Assembly: GCA_020248985.1 (NCBI GenBank)
Contig: JADCGL010000017.1
Location: 124,001-188,000, forward strand
From: Telmatospirillum sp.
GTDB lineage: Bacteria; Pseudomonadota; Alphaproteobacteria; CACIAM-22H2
Direction of reading: 5' to 3'
DNA: 64,000 bases
Shown here: piece after piece, positions 1 to 8,312 of the stretch
Numbering within the stretch: position 1 is the first letter of the stretch
How the letters are laid out: every line of letters starts with the position of its first letter
Notes under the pieces: model-generated
The model's input: only the letters and a program-made list of their open reading frames with translations
The model's database searches: none
Told to the model about the DNA's origin: nothing
Position numbers and translations under genes: made by a program

Positions 1-213
1 TTCGGCGTGGTGTTCATCGTCGCTGCGACGATCGGGAACTTCACCCCACCGGTCGGGGCAGCCATGTACGCGGTTTGCGCGATCCTGAAATGTCCGATCG
101 CGGAATACACGCGCGAATCCATGCCATTTTTTCTCGCCGTCGCACTTGCGACGGTCGCGCTGATCTACATACCGGAGCTGGTTCTCTTTCTGCCCGATCT
201 GGTCTTCGGGTAG
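1..213 (+). CDS. TRAP transporter large permease (DctM family), C-terminal end only
   Basis: The reading frame is open from base 1, so the gene starts outside the window and only the last 70 residues are seen. They hold two hydrophobic stretches and the motif TIGNFTPPVG, which is typical of the last part of DctM-type large subunits of TRAP transporters. DctM forms the main transport channel in the inner membrane and works with a small membrane subunit and a periplasmic binding protein, usually for organic acids; those partners would lie to the left of the window. The substrate cannot be told from this fragment. The family call is reasonably safe; an alternative is a related DctM-like region of a fused TRAP permease. 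Confidence 0.8.
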   Translation, partial: FGVVFIVAATIGNFTPPVGAAMYAVCAILKCPIAEYTRESMPFFLAVALATVALIYIPELVLFLPDLVFG

Positions 214-232
214 GTGCGGCAGCGGTCGACAC

Positions 233-261
233 TTGAGCCGCGCAAGGGAACACGCTAAAAC
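233..261 (+). promoter_or_regulatory. Possible promoter of tRNA-Gly
   Basis: TTGAGC at 233-238 and TAAAAC at 256-261 are separated by 17 bases, each matching 4 of 6 consensus positions of a housekeeping promoter. Transcription would begin about a dozen bases before the tRNA. The match is modest and the call is an inference from position and spacing. Confidence 0.35.
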
Positions 262-280
262 GCATCGGTCTCGGCGCGAT

Positions 281-354
281 GCGGGTGTAGCTCAATGGTA
301 GAGCCGGAGCTTCCCAAGCTCAAGACGAGGGTTCGATTCCCTTCACCCGCTCCA
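281..354 (+). tRNA. tRNA-Gly (anticodon CCC)
   Basis: The sequence folds as a standard cloverleaf. The acceptor stem GCGGGTG (281-287) pairs with CACCCGC (344-350), the D arm is GCTC/GAGC, the anticodon loop TTCCCAA (311-317) carries CCC at 313-315, and the T arm contains GGTTCGATTCC. Discriminator T is at 351 and CCA is encoded at 352-354. The first pair of the anticodon stem (306 with 322) is a G-A mismatch, which is tolerated in tRNAs. It reads GGG glycine codons. A GC-rich hairpin follows directly at 358-384. Confidence 0.96.
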
Positions 355-367
355 GCGCCGCGCGCGC

Positions 368-1372
368 CTACCCGGCGCGCGCGGGGGCCGCATCGCCCCT
401 CGTCTTCCACAGGCTGAAGACGATGCCGGCCGCCAGGATCGCGACGGTGATCCCCAGGCCCCAGACCGGCGGGAACTTCTCCCAGCCCAAGCCCCACGCG
501 ACGAAGATCTTCGAACCGATGAAGATCAGCAGGATCGACAGCGCGTATTTCAGATAGTGGAAACGGTGGACCATCGCCGCGAGCGCGAAATAGAGCGCGC
601 GCAGGCCCAGGATCGCGAAGATGTTCGACGTGTAGACGATGAACGGGTCCGTCGTGATCAGGAAGATCGCGGGCACCGAATCGACCGCGAAGATCACGTC
701 GGCGATTTCGATCAGGATCAGCGCCAGGAACAGCGGCGTCATGAAGCGCGCAAGCTTGCCCGATCCGGCCGGCGCTTTGGGATCGGGGAGCTGCACGAAG
801 AACTTCTCGCCGTGCAGTTGCTCGGTCACGTTGAAGCGCCGCTTGAGCCAAAGCAGGGCCGGATTCTGCGCAATGTCGGGCTGCTTGTCGCCCATGTAGA
901 GCATCTTCACGCCGGTGAAGATGAGGAACACGGCGAAGACGTAGAGAACCCACGAAAAATTCTCGACGATGGGCGCGCCGATGCCGATCATGATCGCGCG
1001 CAGTACGATCACGCCGAGAATGCCCCAGAACAGCACGCGGTGCTGGTACAGGCGCGGAATCGCGAAATAGCCGAAGATCATCGCGATGACGAAGACATTG
1101 TCCATCGCCAGCGTCTTTTCGATCGCGAAACCCGTCATGTATTCGACCCCGGACTGGGGCCCGAGATACCACCACACCCAGGCGCCGAACAGCAGACCAA
1201 GGCTGATATAGCCGGCCGACAGCACGAGGCTTTCCTTCGTTTCGATTTCGCGATTCTCCTTGTGCAGAACCCCGAGATCGAGGGCAAGCAACGCCGCGAC
1301 GATGCCCATGAAGGCGAGCCACATCCAGGCGGGCTTGCCCAACCAGTCGGCAAAAAGAAAAGCGAAATCCAT
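368..1372 (-). CDS. TerC/Alx family integral membrane protein
   Basis: This 334-residue protein is almost entirely membrane-spanning, with about eight or nine hydrophobic segments, and carries the conserved acidic motifs of the TerC family: EKTLAMDNVFV in the first half and EIADVIFAVDSVPAIF in the second. TerC/Alx proteins are inner-membrane proteins linked to metal-ion export, notably manganese (Alx), and to tellurite resistance. I chose the ATG at 1372 because AAGAGG lies 6-7 bases upstream; an in-frame TTG five codons earlier is the only alternative. It diverges from the DUF4112 gene across the structured element at 1403-1615, which lies just upstream and could act as its leader. In other bacteria Alx/TerC genes are often controlled by a manganese riboswitch, but the conserved core of that riboswitch was not found here. 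Confidence 0.9.
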   Translation of the reverse strand: MDFAFLFADWLGKPAWMWLAFMGIVAALLALDLGVLHKENREIETKESLVLSAGYISLGLLFGAWVWWYLGPQSGVEYMTGFAIEKTLAMDNVFVIAMIFGYFAIPRLYQHRVLFWGILGVIVLRAIMIGIGAPIVENFSWVLYVFAVFLIFTGVKMLYMGDKQPDIAQNPALLWLKRRFNVTEQLHGEKFFVQLPDPKAPAGSGKLARFMTPLFLALILIEIADVIFAVDSVPAIFLITTDPFIVYTSNIFAILGLRALYFALAAMVHRFHYLKYALSILLIFIGSKIFVAWGLGWEKFPPVWGLGITVAILAAGIVFSLWKTRGDAAPARAG

Positions 1373-1402
1373 CGGGAGCCTCTTCAAGAGTCGGCGCGCA
1401 TC

Positions 1403-1615
1403 GGAAGAGATCCGACATCGCGTTCGCGCCGACAGCGCACGCCAGAGGGGCCCGGATCAGGGGTTGGCTTGGATATGGTCCTCCGCCTCGATTTTTCAAG
1501 TGCCGATTTCGGCGGACAGCGGCTTGAAAAGACGCCCGGCTCGCACCTACCTGAAAGGCGTCAGGGTCCGGGCCCCTCTGGTCGCAGCTTCTGCGCGACG
1601 ATGTCGGACTCTTCC
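1403..1615. other. Long structured inverted-repeat element (possible RNA leader or ncRNA)
   Basis: Two helices stack on each other. The outer helix pairs 1403-1420 with 1599-1615 (17 base pairs, one bulged A at 1410). The inner helix pairs 1442-1456 with 1567-1581 (15 perfect base pairs). Between them each side folds into its own small hairpin: 1421-1441 (CGT..GCGC/GCGC..ACG) and 1584-1594 (GCAG/CTGC). The enclosed 110 bases hold further pairings, for example 1493-1500 with 1523-1530 and 1531-1536 with 1557-1562. The whole is a four-way-junction design in the space between two divergent genes. I could not match it to a known RNA family, and strand cannot be decided from symmetry. Confidence 0.6.
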
Positions 1616-1659
1616 ATCTCAGGCTGGCGATCGTCGCCGGCCTCCCTTGGGAGAAGATC

Positions 1660-2076
1660 GTGACGCAGTCCAGCACAATCGAAATCGACGGCGAAATCCT
1701 GCCGCCGCTGCGCGGGCAAAAGACCCGCGCCACCGCCGACACCGCCGCCGCCCGCGAACGGCTCGAAGCGCTCGCGCGCACGCTCGACAGCGCCGTGCGC
1801 ATTCCCGGCACGTCGATCCGCATCGGCGCCGATGCGGCGCTGAACCTGATCCCCGGCATCGGCACGCTCGCAGCCAAAGGAATTGCGGGCTACCTGATCT
1901 GGGAAGCGCGCCGCCTCGGCGTGCCGACGGGCACGTTGCTGCGCATGGCCGGCAATGTCGGTCTCGACGCGGCAATCAGCGCCATTCCCGTGCTCGGCTG
2001 GTTCGGCGACGTGTTCTGGCGCGCCAACACGCGCAACATCGCGTTGCTGCGCGACCATCTCGAAAAGGGCGCGTAA
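1660..2076 (+). CDS. DUF4112 domain-containing protein
   Basis: This is a 138-residue protein with a variable charged N-terminus (about 45 residues) followed by the conserved DUF4112 core, recognisable by the segments LNLIPGIGTLAAKGIAGYL and ISAIPVLGWFGDVFWRAN. The core has two short hydrophobic helices, so the protein probably sits at the membrane. No function is established for the family. The start is GTG, supported by GGGAGAAG a few bases upstream. It begins 45 bases after the structured element at 1403-1615 and diverges from the TerC gene. Its stop is 10 bases from the convergent stop of the peptide transporter ATPase gene. Confidence 0.85.
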   Translation: MTQSSTIEIDGEILPPLRGQKTRATADTAAARERLEALARTLDSAVRIPGTSIRIGADAALNLIPGIGTLAAKGIAGYLIWEARRLGVPTGTLLRMAGNVGLDAAISAIPVLGWFGDVFWRANTRNIALLRDHLEKGA

Positions 2077-2086
2077 TGCGCACCGA

Positions 2087-3700
2087 TCAAATCGGCCGCG
2101 CTGTCCCCCGCTCCAACGCCGCCGCAGCCAGCAAGCGTCTCGTGTAATCGGCCTGCGGATGGCCAAGCAGCGTCTCGGTCGGCCCTTCTTCGACGATTTT
2201 GCCGTCTTTCATGACCGCGATACGGTCCGCCATCGCGCGGACCGTGGCGATGTCGTGGCTGATGAAGACGTAGCCCATCCCGTGCTTGGCCTGCAGCTCG
2301 CGCAGCAATTCCACGATTGTCTTCTGGATCGAGCGGTCGAGCGCCGACGTGGGTTCGTCCAGCAGGACAAGCTTCGGGCGCAGAATGATCGCGCGCGCGA
2401 TCGCGATGCGCTGGCGCTGGCCGCCGGAAAACTCGTGCGGGAAGCGGTGGCGCAGTGCTGCGTCGAGCCGCACTTCTTCGAGGGCTGCGGCGGCCCGCGC
2501 GTCGCGCGCGTTCGCCGACAATTCGGGCGAATGCACGCGCAAACCTTCGCTCACGATCTCGCCGACCGTGAGGCGCGGGCTCAACGAGCCGTAGGGATCC
2601 TGGAAGACGAGTTGCAACGACCGGCGCACCGGGCGCAGCTGCGCCTTCGAAAGCGGCAGCAGGGCGCGATCCTCGAAACGCACGAGACCGGCGGCGGGCG
2701 CGAGCCGCACGAGGGCCCGCGCCAAGGTCGATTTGCCCGAGCCCGATTCGCCGACGATGCCGAGCGTTTCGCCCGCGCGCACCTGCACATCCACGCCGTC
2801 CACGGCTTTGATCGCCAGCCGCTTGGCGCCGAAAAACCCCAAGCGCAGATCGAAATGCACGCGCATGTCGCGCGCCTCGAGCAGGATCGGCGCGTCGGCC
2901 ACGATCGGCATTTTGCGGCCCGACGGCTCGGCGTCGATGAGTTCGCGCGTATAGGCGTCGCGCGGATTCGCGAACACGTCGTGCGTCGGCCCCGTTTCGA
3001 CGATTTCGCCGCCGCGCATGACGGCGACATGGCGCGCAAAGCGCCGCACGATGCCGAGATCGTGCGTGATGAACGCGATCGCCATGCCCATCTCGGCCTG
3101 CAGTTCGGCGAGCAGCTCGAGGATTTCGGCCTGGATCGTCACGTCGAGGGCGGTCGTCGGCTCGTCGGCGACCAGCAGATCGGGACGGTTGGCAAGTGCG
3201 AGCGCGATCATCACGCGCTGGCGTTGGCCGCCCGAAAGCTCGTGCGGATAGGAGGAGAGCCGTGCTTCCGGCTCGGCGATGCGCACGCGCGCGAGCATGG
3301 CGATCGCTTTTGCGCGCGCCGCGGCAGCGCCCAAACCCTGATGGCGCTTGATCGTCGTGACCAGCAAACTGCCGACCGTATAGAGCGGATCGAGCGAGGT
3401 CATCGGCTCCTGGAAGATCATCGCGACCCTGCGGCCGCGCAGCCGGTCGAGTGCTTTTTGCGAAGCGCCGACCATCTCGACGCCGTCGAGTTTGGCCGAT
3501 CCCGCGACGATACCGTTGGACGCAAGCAGCCCCAGGGCGGCCAGCATCGTCTGGCTCTTGCCGGAGCCGGACTCGCCGACGATTGCGAGCGTGTCGCCGC
3601 GCGCAATGTCGAGCGACACGCGCCTGACCGCGTGCAGCTCGCCCGCTTGCGTGCGAAAACGCACATCGAGATCGCGGATGGAAAGGACGGAAGCTTCCAT
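2087..3700 (-). CDS. Oligopeptide ABC transporter ATP-binding protein, OppD-OppF fusion
   Basis: The 537-residue protein contains two complete ABC ATPase modules in one chain. Each has a Walker A motif GESGSGKS (the first at residues 42-49, the second near residue 315), a signature LSGGQRQR or FSGGQRQR, and a Walker B ending in DEPT. It supplies the two nucleotide-binding sites of an oligopeptide/dipeptide importer at the inner face of the membrane, replacing separate OppD and OppF. Fused forms are common in alphaproteobacteria and are also known in the YejF line. The ATG at 3700 is one base past the stop codon of the permease gene (3702-3704), so translation is probably coupled. It is the last gene of the oppA-oppB-oppC-oppDF operon. 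Confidence 0.93.
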   Translation of the reverse strand: MEASVLSIRDLDVRFRTQAGELHAVRRVSLDIARGDTLAIVGESGSGKSQTMLAALGLLASNGIVAGSAKLDGVEMVGASQKALDRLRGRRVAMIFQEPMTSLDPLYTVGSLLVTTIKRHQGLGAAAARAKAIAMLARVRIAEPEARLSSYPHELSGGQRQRVMIALALANRPDLLVADEPTTALDVTIQAEILELLAELQAEMGMAIAFITHDLGIVRRFARHVAVMRGGEIVETGPTHDVFANPRDAYTRELIDAEPSGRKMPIVADAPILLEARDMRVHFDLRLGFFGAKRLAIKAVDGVDVQVRAGETLGIVGESGSGKSTLARALVRLAPAAGLVRFEDRALLPLSKAQLRPVRRSLQLVFQDPYGSLSPRLTVGEIVSEGLRVHSPELSANARDARAAAALEEVRLDAALRHRFPHEFSGGQRQRIAIARAIILRPKLVLLDEPTSALDRSIQKTIVELLRELQAKHGMGYVFISHDIATVRAMADRIAVMKDGKIVEEGPTETLLGHPQADYTRRLLAAAALERGTARPI

Positions 3701-3701
3701 T

Positions 3702-4799
3702 TCAGCGGTCGCGCGGGTCGAGCGCATCGCGCAGCCCGTCGCCGATGAAGTTGAGACAGAACAGCGTCGCGGTCAGAAACAGCGCCGGAAACACCAGGAG
3801 ATGCGTGTTGCCCTGGATGTTGCGCGCCCCGTCGGCGATCAGCACGCCCCAGCTCGTCATCGGCTCCTGCACGCCCAAACCCAGGAACGACAGGAAGCTT
3901 TCGAGCAGGATCACCTTGGGCACCAGCAGCGTCGTGTAGACCACGACCGGGCCCAGCGTGTTGGGCACGATGTGGCGCGCCAAGATGCCGGCGTGCCCCA
4001 CGCCGAGCACTTCCGCTGCCTGCACGAATTCGCGGCGCTTGAGGCTCAAGGTCTGGCCGCGCACGATGCGCGCCATGTCGAGCCATTCGACGGCGCCCAC
4101 GGCGATGAACATCAGCACGAAATTGCGGCCGAAAAACACGACCAGCATGATCACGAAGAAGATGAAGGGCAGCGCATAGAGCACGTCGACCGCGCGCATC
4201 ATCGCAGCGTCGATGCGACCGCCGAAATAGCCGGCGACCGCACCGTAGGCCACACCGATCGCGATCGCGACGAACGTGGCGAGCAGGCCGATCGCCAGGC
4301 TCACGCGGCCCGCGACCAGCGTGCGCGCCAGAAGGTCGCGTCCATTGCCGTCGGTGCCGAACAGAAAGCGGTTGCGCTCGAGCGCGACGTCCACCACGAG
4401 AATGCGGCCGCCCTCGCGCCGCTCGACCACGTTGGCGGGGCCGAACAGGTCCGAGCGCTCGAAGAAGGCAAGGGCGCGCTCGTCGAGCGGCTGGCGGCCT
4501 TCGAGCGTCACGCGCAACATGTCGCCGGTCGCCGCGATATCGGTTGCCTGTGCGCGCAGGCGTGCGGCCACGCGCGCAAGGCCGGGTTCGATGCGGTCCG
4601 GCGTGGGCTGGGCTGCAAACGACGCGGGGGCGCGCACATAGTCCGGGAACACGCGGTCGTAATCATGCGCGCCCAGCAAGGGCCCGAATATGCACACGAG
4701 CGCGATCGCCGCCAGCAGCACGAGGCTCGCGACCGCCGCACGATTGGCCGCAAGCCTCCCGCGCGCATCGCCCCACAGCGAATTGGCACCCGCGTTCAT
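3702..4799 (-). CDS. oppC: Oligopeptide ABC transporter permease OppC
   Basis: A 365-residue inner-membrane permease. One membrane segment (about residues 22-43) is followed by a periplasmic insertion of roughly 100 residues. The usual permease domain with five segments then starts near residue 160, with the coupling-loop motif AAEVLGVGHAGILARHI. OppC pairs with OppB to form the channel. It is longer than the enteric OppC (about 300 residues) because of the periplasmic insertion, a feature often seen in this class. The ATG at 4799 overlaps the TGA of oppB in an ATGA arrangement, which fixes the start; the frame stays open far upstream but that part is out-of-frame coding for oppB. Confidence 0.93.
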   Translation of the reverse strand: MNAGANSLWGDARGRLAANRAAVASLVLLAAIALVCIFGPLLGAHDYDRVFPDYVRAPASFAAQPTPDRIEPGLARVAARLRAQATDIAATGDMLRVTLEGRQPLDERALAFFERSDLFGPANVVERREGGRILVVDVALERNRFLFGTDGNGRDLLARTLVAGRVSLAIGLLATFVAIAIGVAYGAVAGYFGGRIDAAMMRAVDVLYALPFIFFVIMLVVFFGRNFVLMFIAVGAVEWLDMARIVRGQTLSLKRREFVQAAEVLGVGHAGILARHIVPNTLGPVVVYTTLLVPKVILLESFLSFLGLGVQEPMTSWGVLIADGARNIQGNTHLLVFPALFLTATLFCLNFIGDGLRDALDPRDR

Positions 4800-5716
4800 T
4801 CGTAGCGCACCCTCGGATCGAGGGCGGCGTAGAGGATGTCGACGACGAGGTTGAAGACGAGCACGAACACCGCGACGACCACGACCGTGCCCATCACGAG
4901 CGTGTAGTCGCGGTTGAGCGCTCCTTCGACGAAATAGCGCCCGATGCCCGGCAAGCCGAAGATCGTCTCGACCACGACCGAGCCCGTCAGCAGGGCCGCC
5001 GCCGTCGGCCCCAGATACGAGACGATGGGCAGCATCGCCCCGCGCAGCGCATGCACGACGACGATGAAGGTGCCCAGGCCCAGCGAACGCAAGGTGCGGA
5101 TATGGTCGGCGCGCAACGCCTCGATCATCGCGGCCCGGATCATGCGCGCCACGACCGCGATCTGCGGCAAGGCCAGCACGATCACGGGCAGGATCGCGTT
5201 GCGCACGGCGCCGTCGTTCCAGCCGCCCACGGGCAGCCACGCAAGACCGAGACCGAACACGATCTGCAGCACAGGCGCCACGACGAAGTTCGGGATGGTC
5301 ACGCCCGCCGTCGCCAAACCGACGACGGCATGGTCGGCGGCACTGTTCTGCCGCCACGCGGCGAATGCGCCCAAGCCCGTTCCGACGACGAGTGCCAGCA
5401 GGATCGCGCTCGCCCCCAGCGCCATCGACACCGGCAGACCCTGCATCAGAATTTGGCCGACCGTGAAGTCGCGCATAAAAAACGAGGGCCCGAGATCGCC
5501 CTGCAGCAGATTGGCCAGATAGCGCAGATACTGCTCGTGGAGCGGCCGGTCGAGCCCGTACACGCGCTGCAGATTTTCCATGATCTTGGCTTCGAGCGGC
5601 CGTTCGAGATCGAACGGGCCGCCCGGCGCCAGACGCATCAGGAAAAACGCAAGCGTGACCACCGCAAACAAGGTGGGGACCGCCCCCAAACATCGGCGCA
5701 ACGCAAAACCGACCAT
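4796..5716 (-). CDS. oppB: Oligopeptide ABC transporter permease OppB
   Basis: The 306-residue protein has the same length as enteric OppB and matches it closely from the first residues (RRCLGAVPTLF, FFLMRLAPGGPF) to the end (LDPRVRYE). It has six membrane segments and the EAA-like coupling loop around LRSLGLGTFIVVVHALR. Together with OppC it forms the peptide channel in the inner membrane. It starts 16 bases after the stop of oppA and overlaps oppC by four bases, so the four genes clearly form one transcription unit read leftwards. Confidence 0.95.
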   Translation of the reverse strand: MVGFALRRCLGAVPTLFAVVTLAFFLMRLAPGGPFDLERPLEAKIMENLQRVYGLDRPLHEQYLRYLANLLQGDLGPSFFMRDFTVGQILMQGLPVSMALGASAILLALVVGTGLGAFAAWRQNSAADHAVVGLATAGVTIPNFVVAPVLQIVFGLGLAWLPVGGWNDGAVRNAILPVIVLALPQIAVVARMIRAAMIEALRADHIRTLRSLGLGTFIVVVHALRGAMLPIVSYLGPTAAALLTGSVVVETIFGLPGIGRYFVEGALNRDYTLVMGTVVVVAVFVLVFNLVVDILYAALDPRVRYE

Positions 5717-5732
5717 CGCGCCGAACCGCTTC

Positions 5733-7337
5733 TTACGGCTTCAGCGACATGTAGCGCGTCGCGTTGGCCCCGCGCAGATTGGGGATATAGCCCTCGAGCT
5801 TGTCGGAGATCAGATTTCGGTTCGAATAGTAGAGCACGCCCACGAACGGATGGTCGCGCGCGATCAGGGCTTCGGCCTTGGCCAGGATCTCGGCGCGCTT
5901 GGCAAGATCCGTCTCGTCGGCCGACTGGCGCATCAGCATGTCGAACTCGGGATTCTTGTAGCGCGCGTAGTTGAAGCCCGTATTGTCGCTCTGCAGCAGA
6001 AAGAGGAAATTCTGCGGGTCCGAATAGTCGCCGATCCAGCCCACGCGCGCGACGTCGAAATCGCCGCCGTCGCGCAAATGGGCGAAATGCGTGCGCGTGT
6101 CGGTGTTCACGAACGTGGTCTCGACGCCGATCTGCTTCCACATGTCGGCGACCGCGACGGCCGTGGCGCGGTTGTTGTCCGTCGTGTTGTAGCGGATCTG
6201 CACCGAGAGGCGGCGCTGGCCCGGCCCTGCGCCGAAACCGGCCGCCGCCAGCAGGCGCTTGGCTTCGTCTTCGCGCTCGATGGTCGATTTGGCCTTGTAG
6301 TCGACCTCGACCGGCTGCGGCACGTAGTTGCCGATGCCGGGCGGCACCCACGAATAGGCGGGCACCATCGTCTCCTGCCAAACTTGTTCGGCGATGAATT
6401 CGCGGTCGATGACCATCGAGAGCGCGCGGCGCACGCGCAGATCGTCGAACGGCGCCTTGCTCGTGTTGAACGCGAAATAGTACGTGCCGAGATAGGGCGT
6501 GATCTTGACTTGGCTGCCCAGGCGCTGGCGCAGGAACTTGATCTGGTCGGCCGGAATGTCGGTCGTCACGTGCAGTTCGCCCGCCAGGAACCGGCGCGCG
6601 CCGGCCGCAAGATCCGGATGCGGGATGAAATTGACCGTATCGATCTTGACGCCCGCGGCGTCGTGGAAATTCGGATTCTTGGCCATGCGGATGTGCGAAT
6701 TGGGCACGTTCTCGACGAGTCGATAGGCGCCGTTCGACACGAGATTTCCGGGCCGCACGAAATCGGCCCCCAGCCGCTCGACCGATGCGCGATGCACGGG
6801 TGCGCCCGTCTGGTGCGTAAGCAGTTCGAGGAAATAGGGCGTGGGCCGCTCGAGCTTGATTTCGAGCGTGCGCGCATCGAGCGCTTTGACGCCGAGATCG
6901 TCGGCGGTTTTGCCCTGGCCCTTGTTGAAGGCTTCGGAATTCAGAATCGGATAGAGGATGTTGGCGTATTTCGCACCCGTGGCGGGCGTCATGATGCGCT
7001 TCAGCGAATATTCGAAATCGCCAGCCACGACCGGATCGCCGTTCGACCAGCGCGCATTGGCGCGCAGACTGAACGTGTAGGTGCGCCCGTCGGCCGAGCG
7101 CGACCAGCGTTCGGCCACGCCCGGTGCGACCTGTCCGCGCGCGTCGTGCACGACGAGATTCTCGAACAGATCGCGGATCAGATGCGCCTCGGAAACGGTC
7201 GAGGTCTTGTGCGGATCGAGCGTTTCGGGATCGGCATCGTAGCCGCGATTGAGAACGCTTTGCGCCGAAGCGGCGCCCGCCGCCGCCGCGAACACGGCCG
7301 CAAGCGCGACCGCGCGGAATGTCCGATTCATGCCCAT
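5733..7337 (-). CDS. oppA: Oligopeptide-binding periplasmic protein OppA (SBP family 5)
   Basis: This 534-residue protein opens with a signal peptide whose cleavage would follow AASAQ. The mature part has the family-5 solute-binding fold, with the characteristic PETLDPHKTSTVSEAHLI near the N-terminus and SKAPFDDLRVRRALSMVID in the second lobe. It captures oligopeptides in the periplasm and hands them to OppBC. Two ATG codons are possible: 7337 has AGGAG six bases upstream and is preferred over 7331. It is the first gene of the opp operon. The 115 bases upstream hold a weak sigma-54-like match (7371-7385 on the minus strand), which I do not rely on. Confidence 0.94.
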   Translation of the reverse strand: MGMNRTFRAVALAAVFAAAAGAASAQSVLNRGYDADPETLDPHKTSTVSEAHLIRDLFENLVVHDARGQVAPGVAERWSRSADGRTYTFSLRANARWSNGDPVVAGDFEYSLKRIMTPATGAKYANILYPILNSEAFNKGQGKTADDLGVKALDARTLEIKLERPTPYFLELLTHQTGAPVHRASVERLGADFVRPGNLVSNGAYRLVENVPNSHIRMAKNPNFHDAAGVKIDTVNFIPHPDLAAGARRFLAGELHVTTDIPADQIKFLRQRLGSQVKITPYLGTYYFAFNTSKAPFDDLRVRRALSMVIDREFIAEQVWQETMVPAYSWVPPGIGNYVPQPVEVDYKAKSTIEREDEAKRLLAAAGFGAGPGQRRLSVQIRYNTTDNNRATAVAVADMWKQIGVETTFVNTDTRTHFAHLRDGGDFDVARVGWIGDYSDPQNFLFLLQSDNTGFNYARYKNPEFDMLMRQSADETDLAKRAEILAKAEALIARDHPFVGVLYYSNRNLISDKLEGYIPNLRGANATRYMSLKP

Positions 7338-7453
7338 GCCCTGCTCCTGTCGCTCGGCGGTGCGCGCACCGCACGTTTTGCGCCAAACAATTTGCAGCAG
7401 TGTGGCATGAAGCAAACGGCGCGAAAAGATCGGCGAAGCCGACGCAATGGCCG

Positions 7454-8236
7454 TCAATACCCGTCGTCGAGTTCGGCGCGCAATTCCTCGAAGCTCGGCA
7501 TCATGCCGGTGGCGGCGGCCATTTTGGCGCGGTCGGCCTCGTCGAGGTCTTCGACCGATTTGAGCCACGCGTCGAGCATCAGGCGCGCCTGGGCGGGGCC
7601 CACAATGTCGGTCGAGGCCGGTTTGCCGGTGCGCACCACCACATTCGCCGACAGGCTGATCTGGCCCGAGCGCGTATTGAGGATGCTGACCATGTGGGCA
7701 AGCCTAGCGTCGAAATGCCGGAAGGCGGCGGGCAGACGCACCGCGAACTGCCACCAGATCGGCAGCGCCAAACGGTAGAACCGGTCCCAGTCGACGCCGC
7801 CGTCGCCCGCGCATTTTTTGGCGAGTTCTTCGGCTTCGTGCACCAGCGCCTGTTCGAGTTCCTCGCCCAGGATGAGGCGCGCGAAATGCCGCACGCCGTG
7901 ATGCACGGTGCGCGGAATCTTCTCTTCGGTCAGCAGCGTGCTGAGCGGCCGGAACAGAATGCGCCCGAACGGGTCTTTGCGCAGATGGCGCGCCCAGCGC
8001 CCTTCGAGTTCTTTGCCGATGCCCGCCAGCGCCACGCGCGCGATCTTGGCGATGCGGCCGTTGTTGATCATCTCGGCCATCGCGGCGTTGAGATCGCCGA
8101 CCTGCAGCGGCTCGGTCCTGTCGGCCTGCCGCGCCTGCACGGTTTCGATGAAGCCGCACAGGATCTCGACTGCGAGAATCTCGAGTTTTTTCTGCTCTTC
8201 CGATCCTGCGCCCGAAACGGAATCTCCGTCGGCCAT
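7454..8236 (-). CDS. Hypothetical protein, 260 residues, soluble, helix-rich
   Basis: I do not recognise this protein. It has no signal peptide or membrane segment, is rich in Ala, Leu, Glu and Arg, and looks largely alpha-helical throughout. The C-terminal third includes SANVVVRTGKPASTDIVGPAQ and ends in an acidic tail (ELRAELDDGY). AAGGAG lies seven bases before the ATG at 8236, so the start is well supported. It stands alone: the O-GlcNAc-transferase-like gene upstream ends 76 bases away on the same strand and oppA begins 116 bases downstream, so it may be the last gene of the corA unit or separately transcribed. Nothing in it suggests enzymatic activity. Confidence 0.8.
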   Translation of the reverse strand: MADGDSVSGAGSEEQKKLEILAVEILCGFIETVQARQADRTEPLQVGDLNAAMAEMINNGRIAKIARVALAGIGKELEGRWARHLRKDPFGRILFRPLSTLLTEEKIPRTVHHGVRHFARLILGEELEQALVHEAEELAKKCAGDGGVDWDRFYRLALPIWWQFAVRLPAAFRHFDARLAHMVSILNTRSGQISLSANVVVRTGKPASTDIVGPAQARLMLDAWLKSVEDLDEADRAKMAAATGMMPSFEELRAELDDGY

Positions 8237-8312
8237 TGCGGATCTCCTTCTATAAGAGAAGATTATGCCGCTGCCCGATCAGGTCAAGAGATACCGCAAT
8301 GCAGCATCTGAA

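Noticed and set aside
358-384. Perfect 11-base-pair hairpin after the tRNA and over the TerC stop codon
   Set aside because: No T-run follows on either strand, so it was not called a terminator; it may still stall or protect transcripts.
1388-1659. Manganese riboswitch (yybP-ykoY) upstream of the TerC gene
   Set aside because: The conserved GGGGAGTAG core was not found on either strand, so only a general structured element is claimed.
7371-7385. Sigma-54-like site upstream of oppA on the minus strand
   Set aside because: TGGCGC and GTGC each carry a mismatch to the -24/-12 consensus; too weak to stand beside the exact match at 49713-49729.
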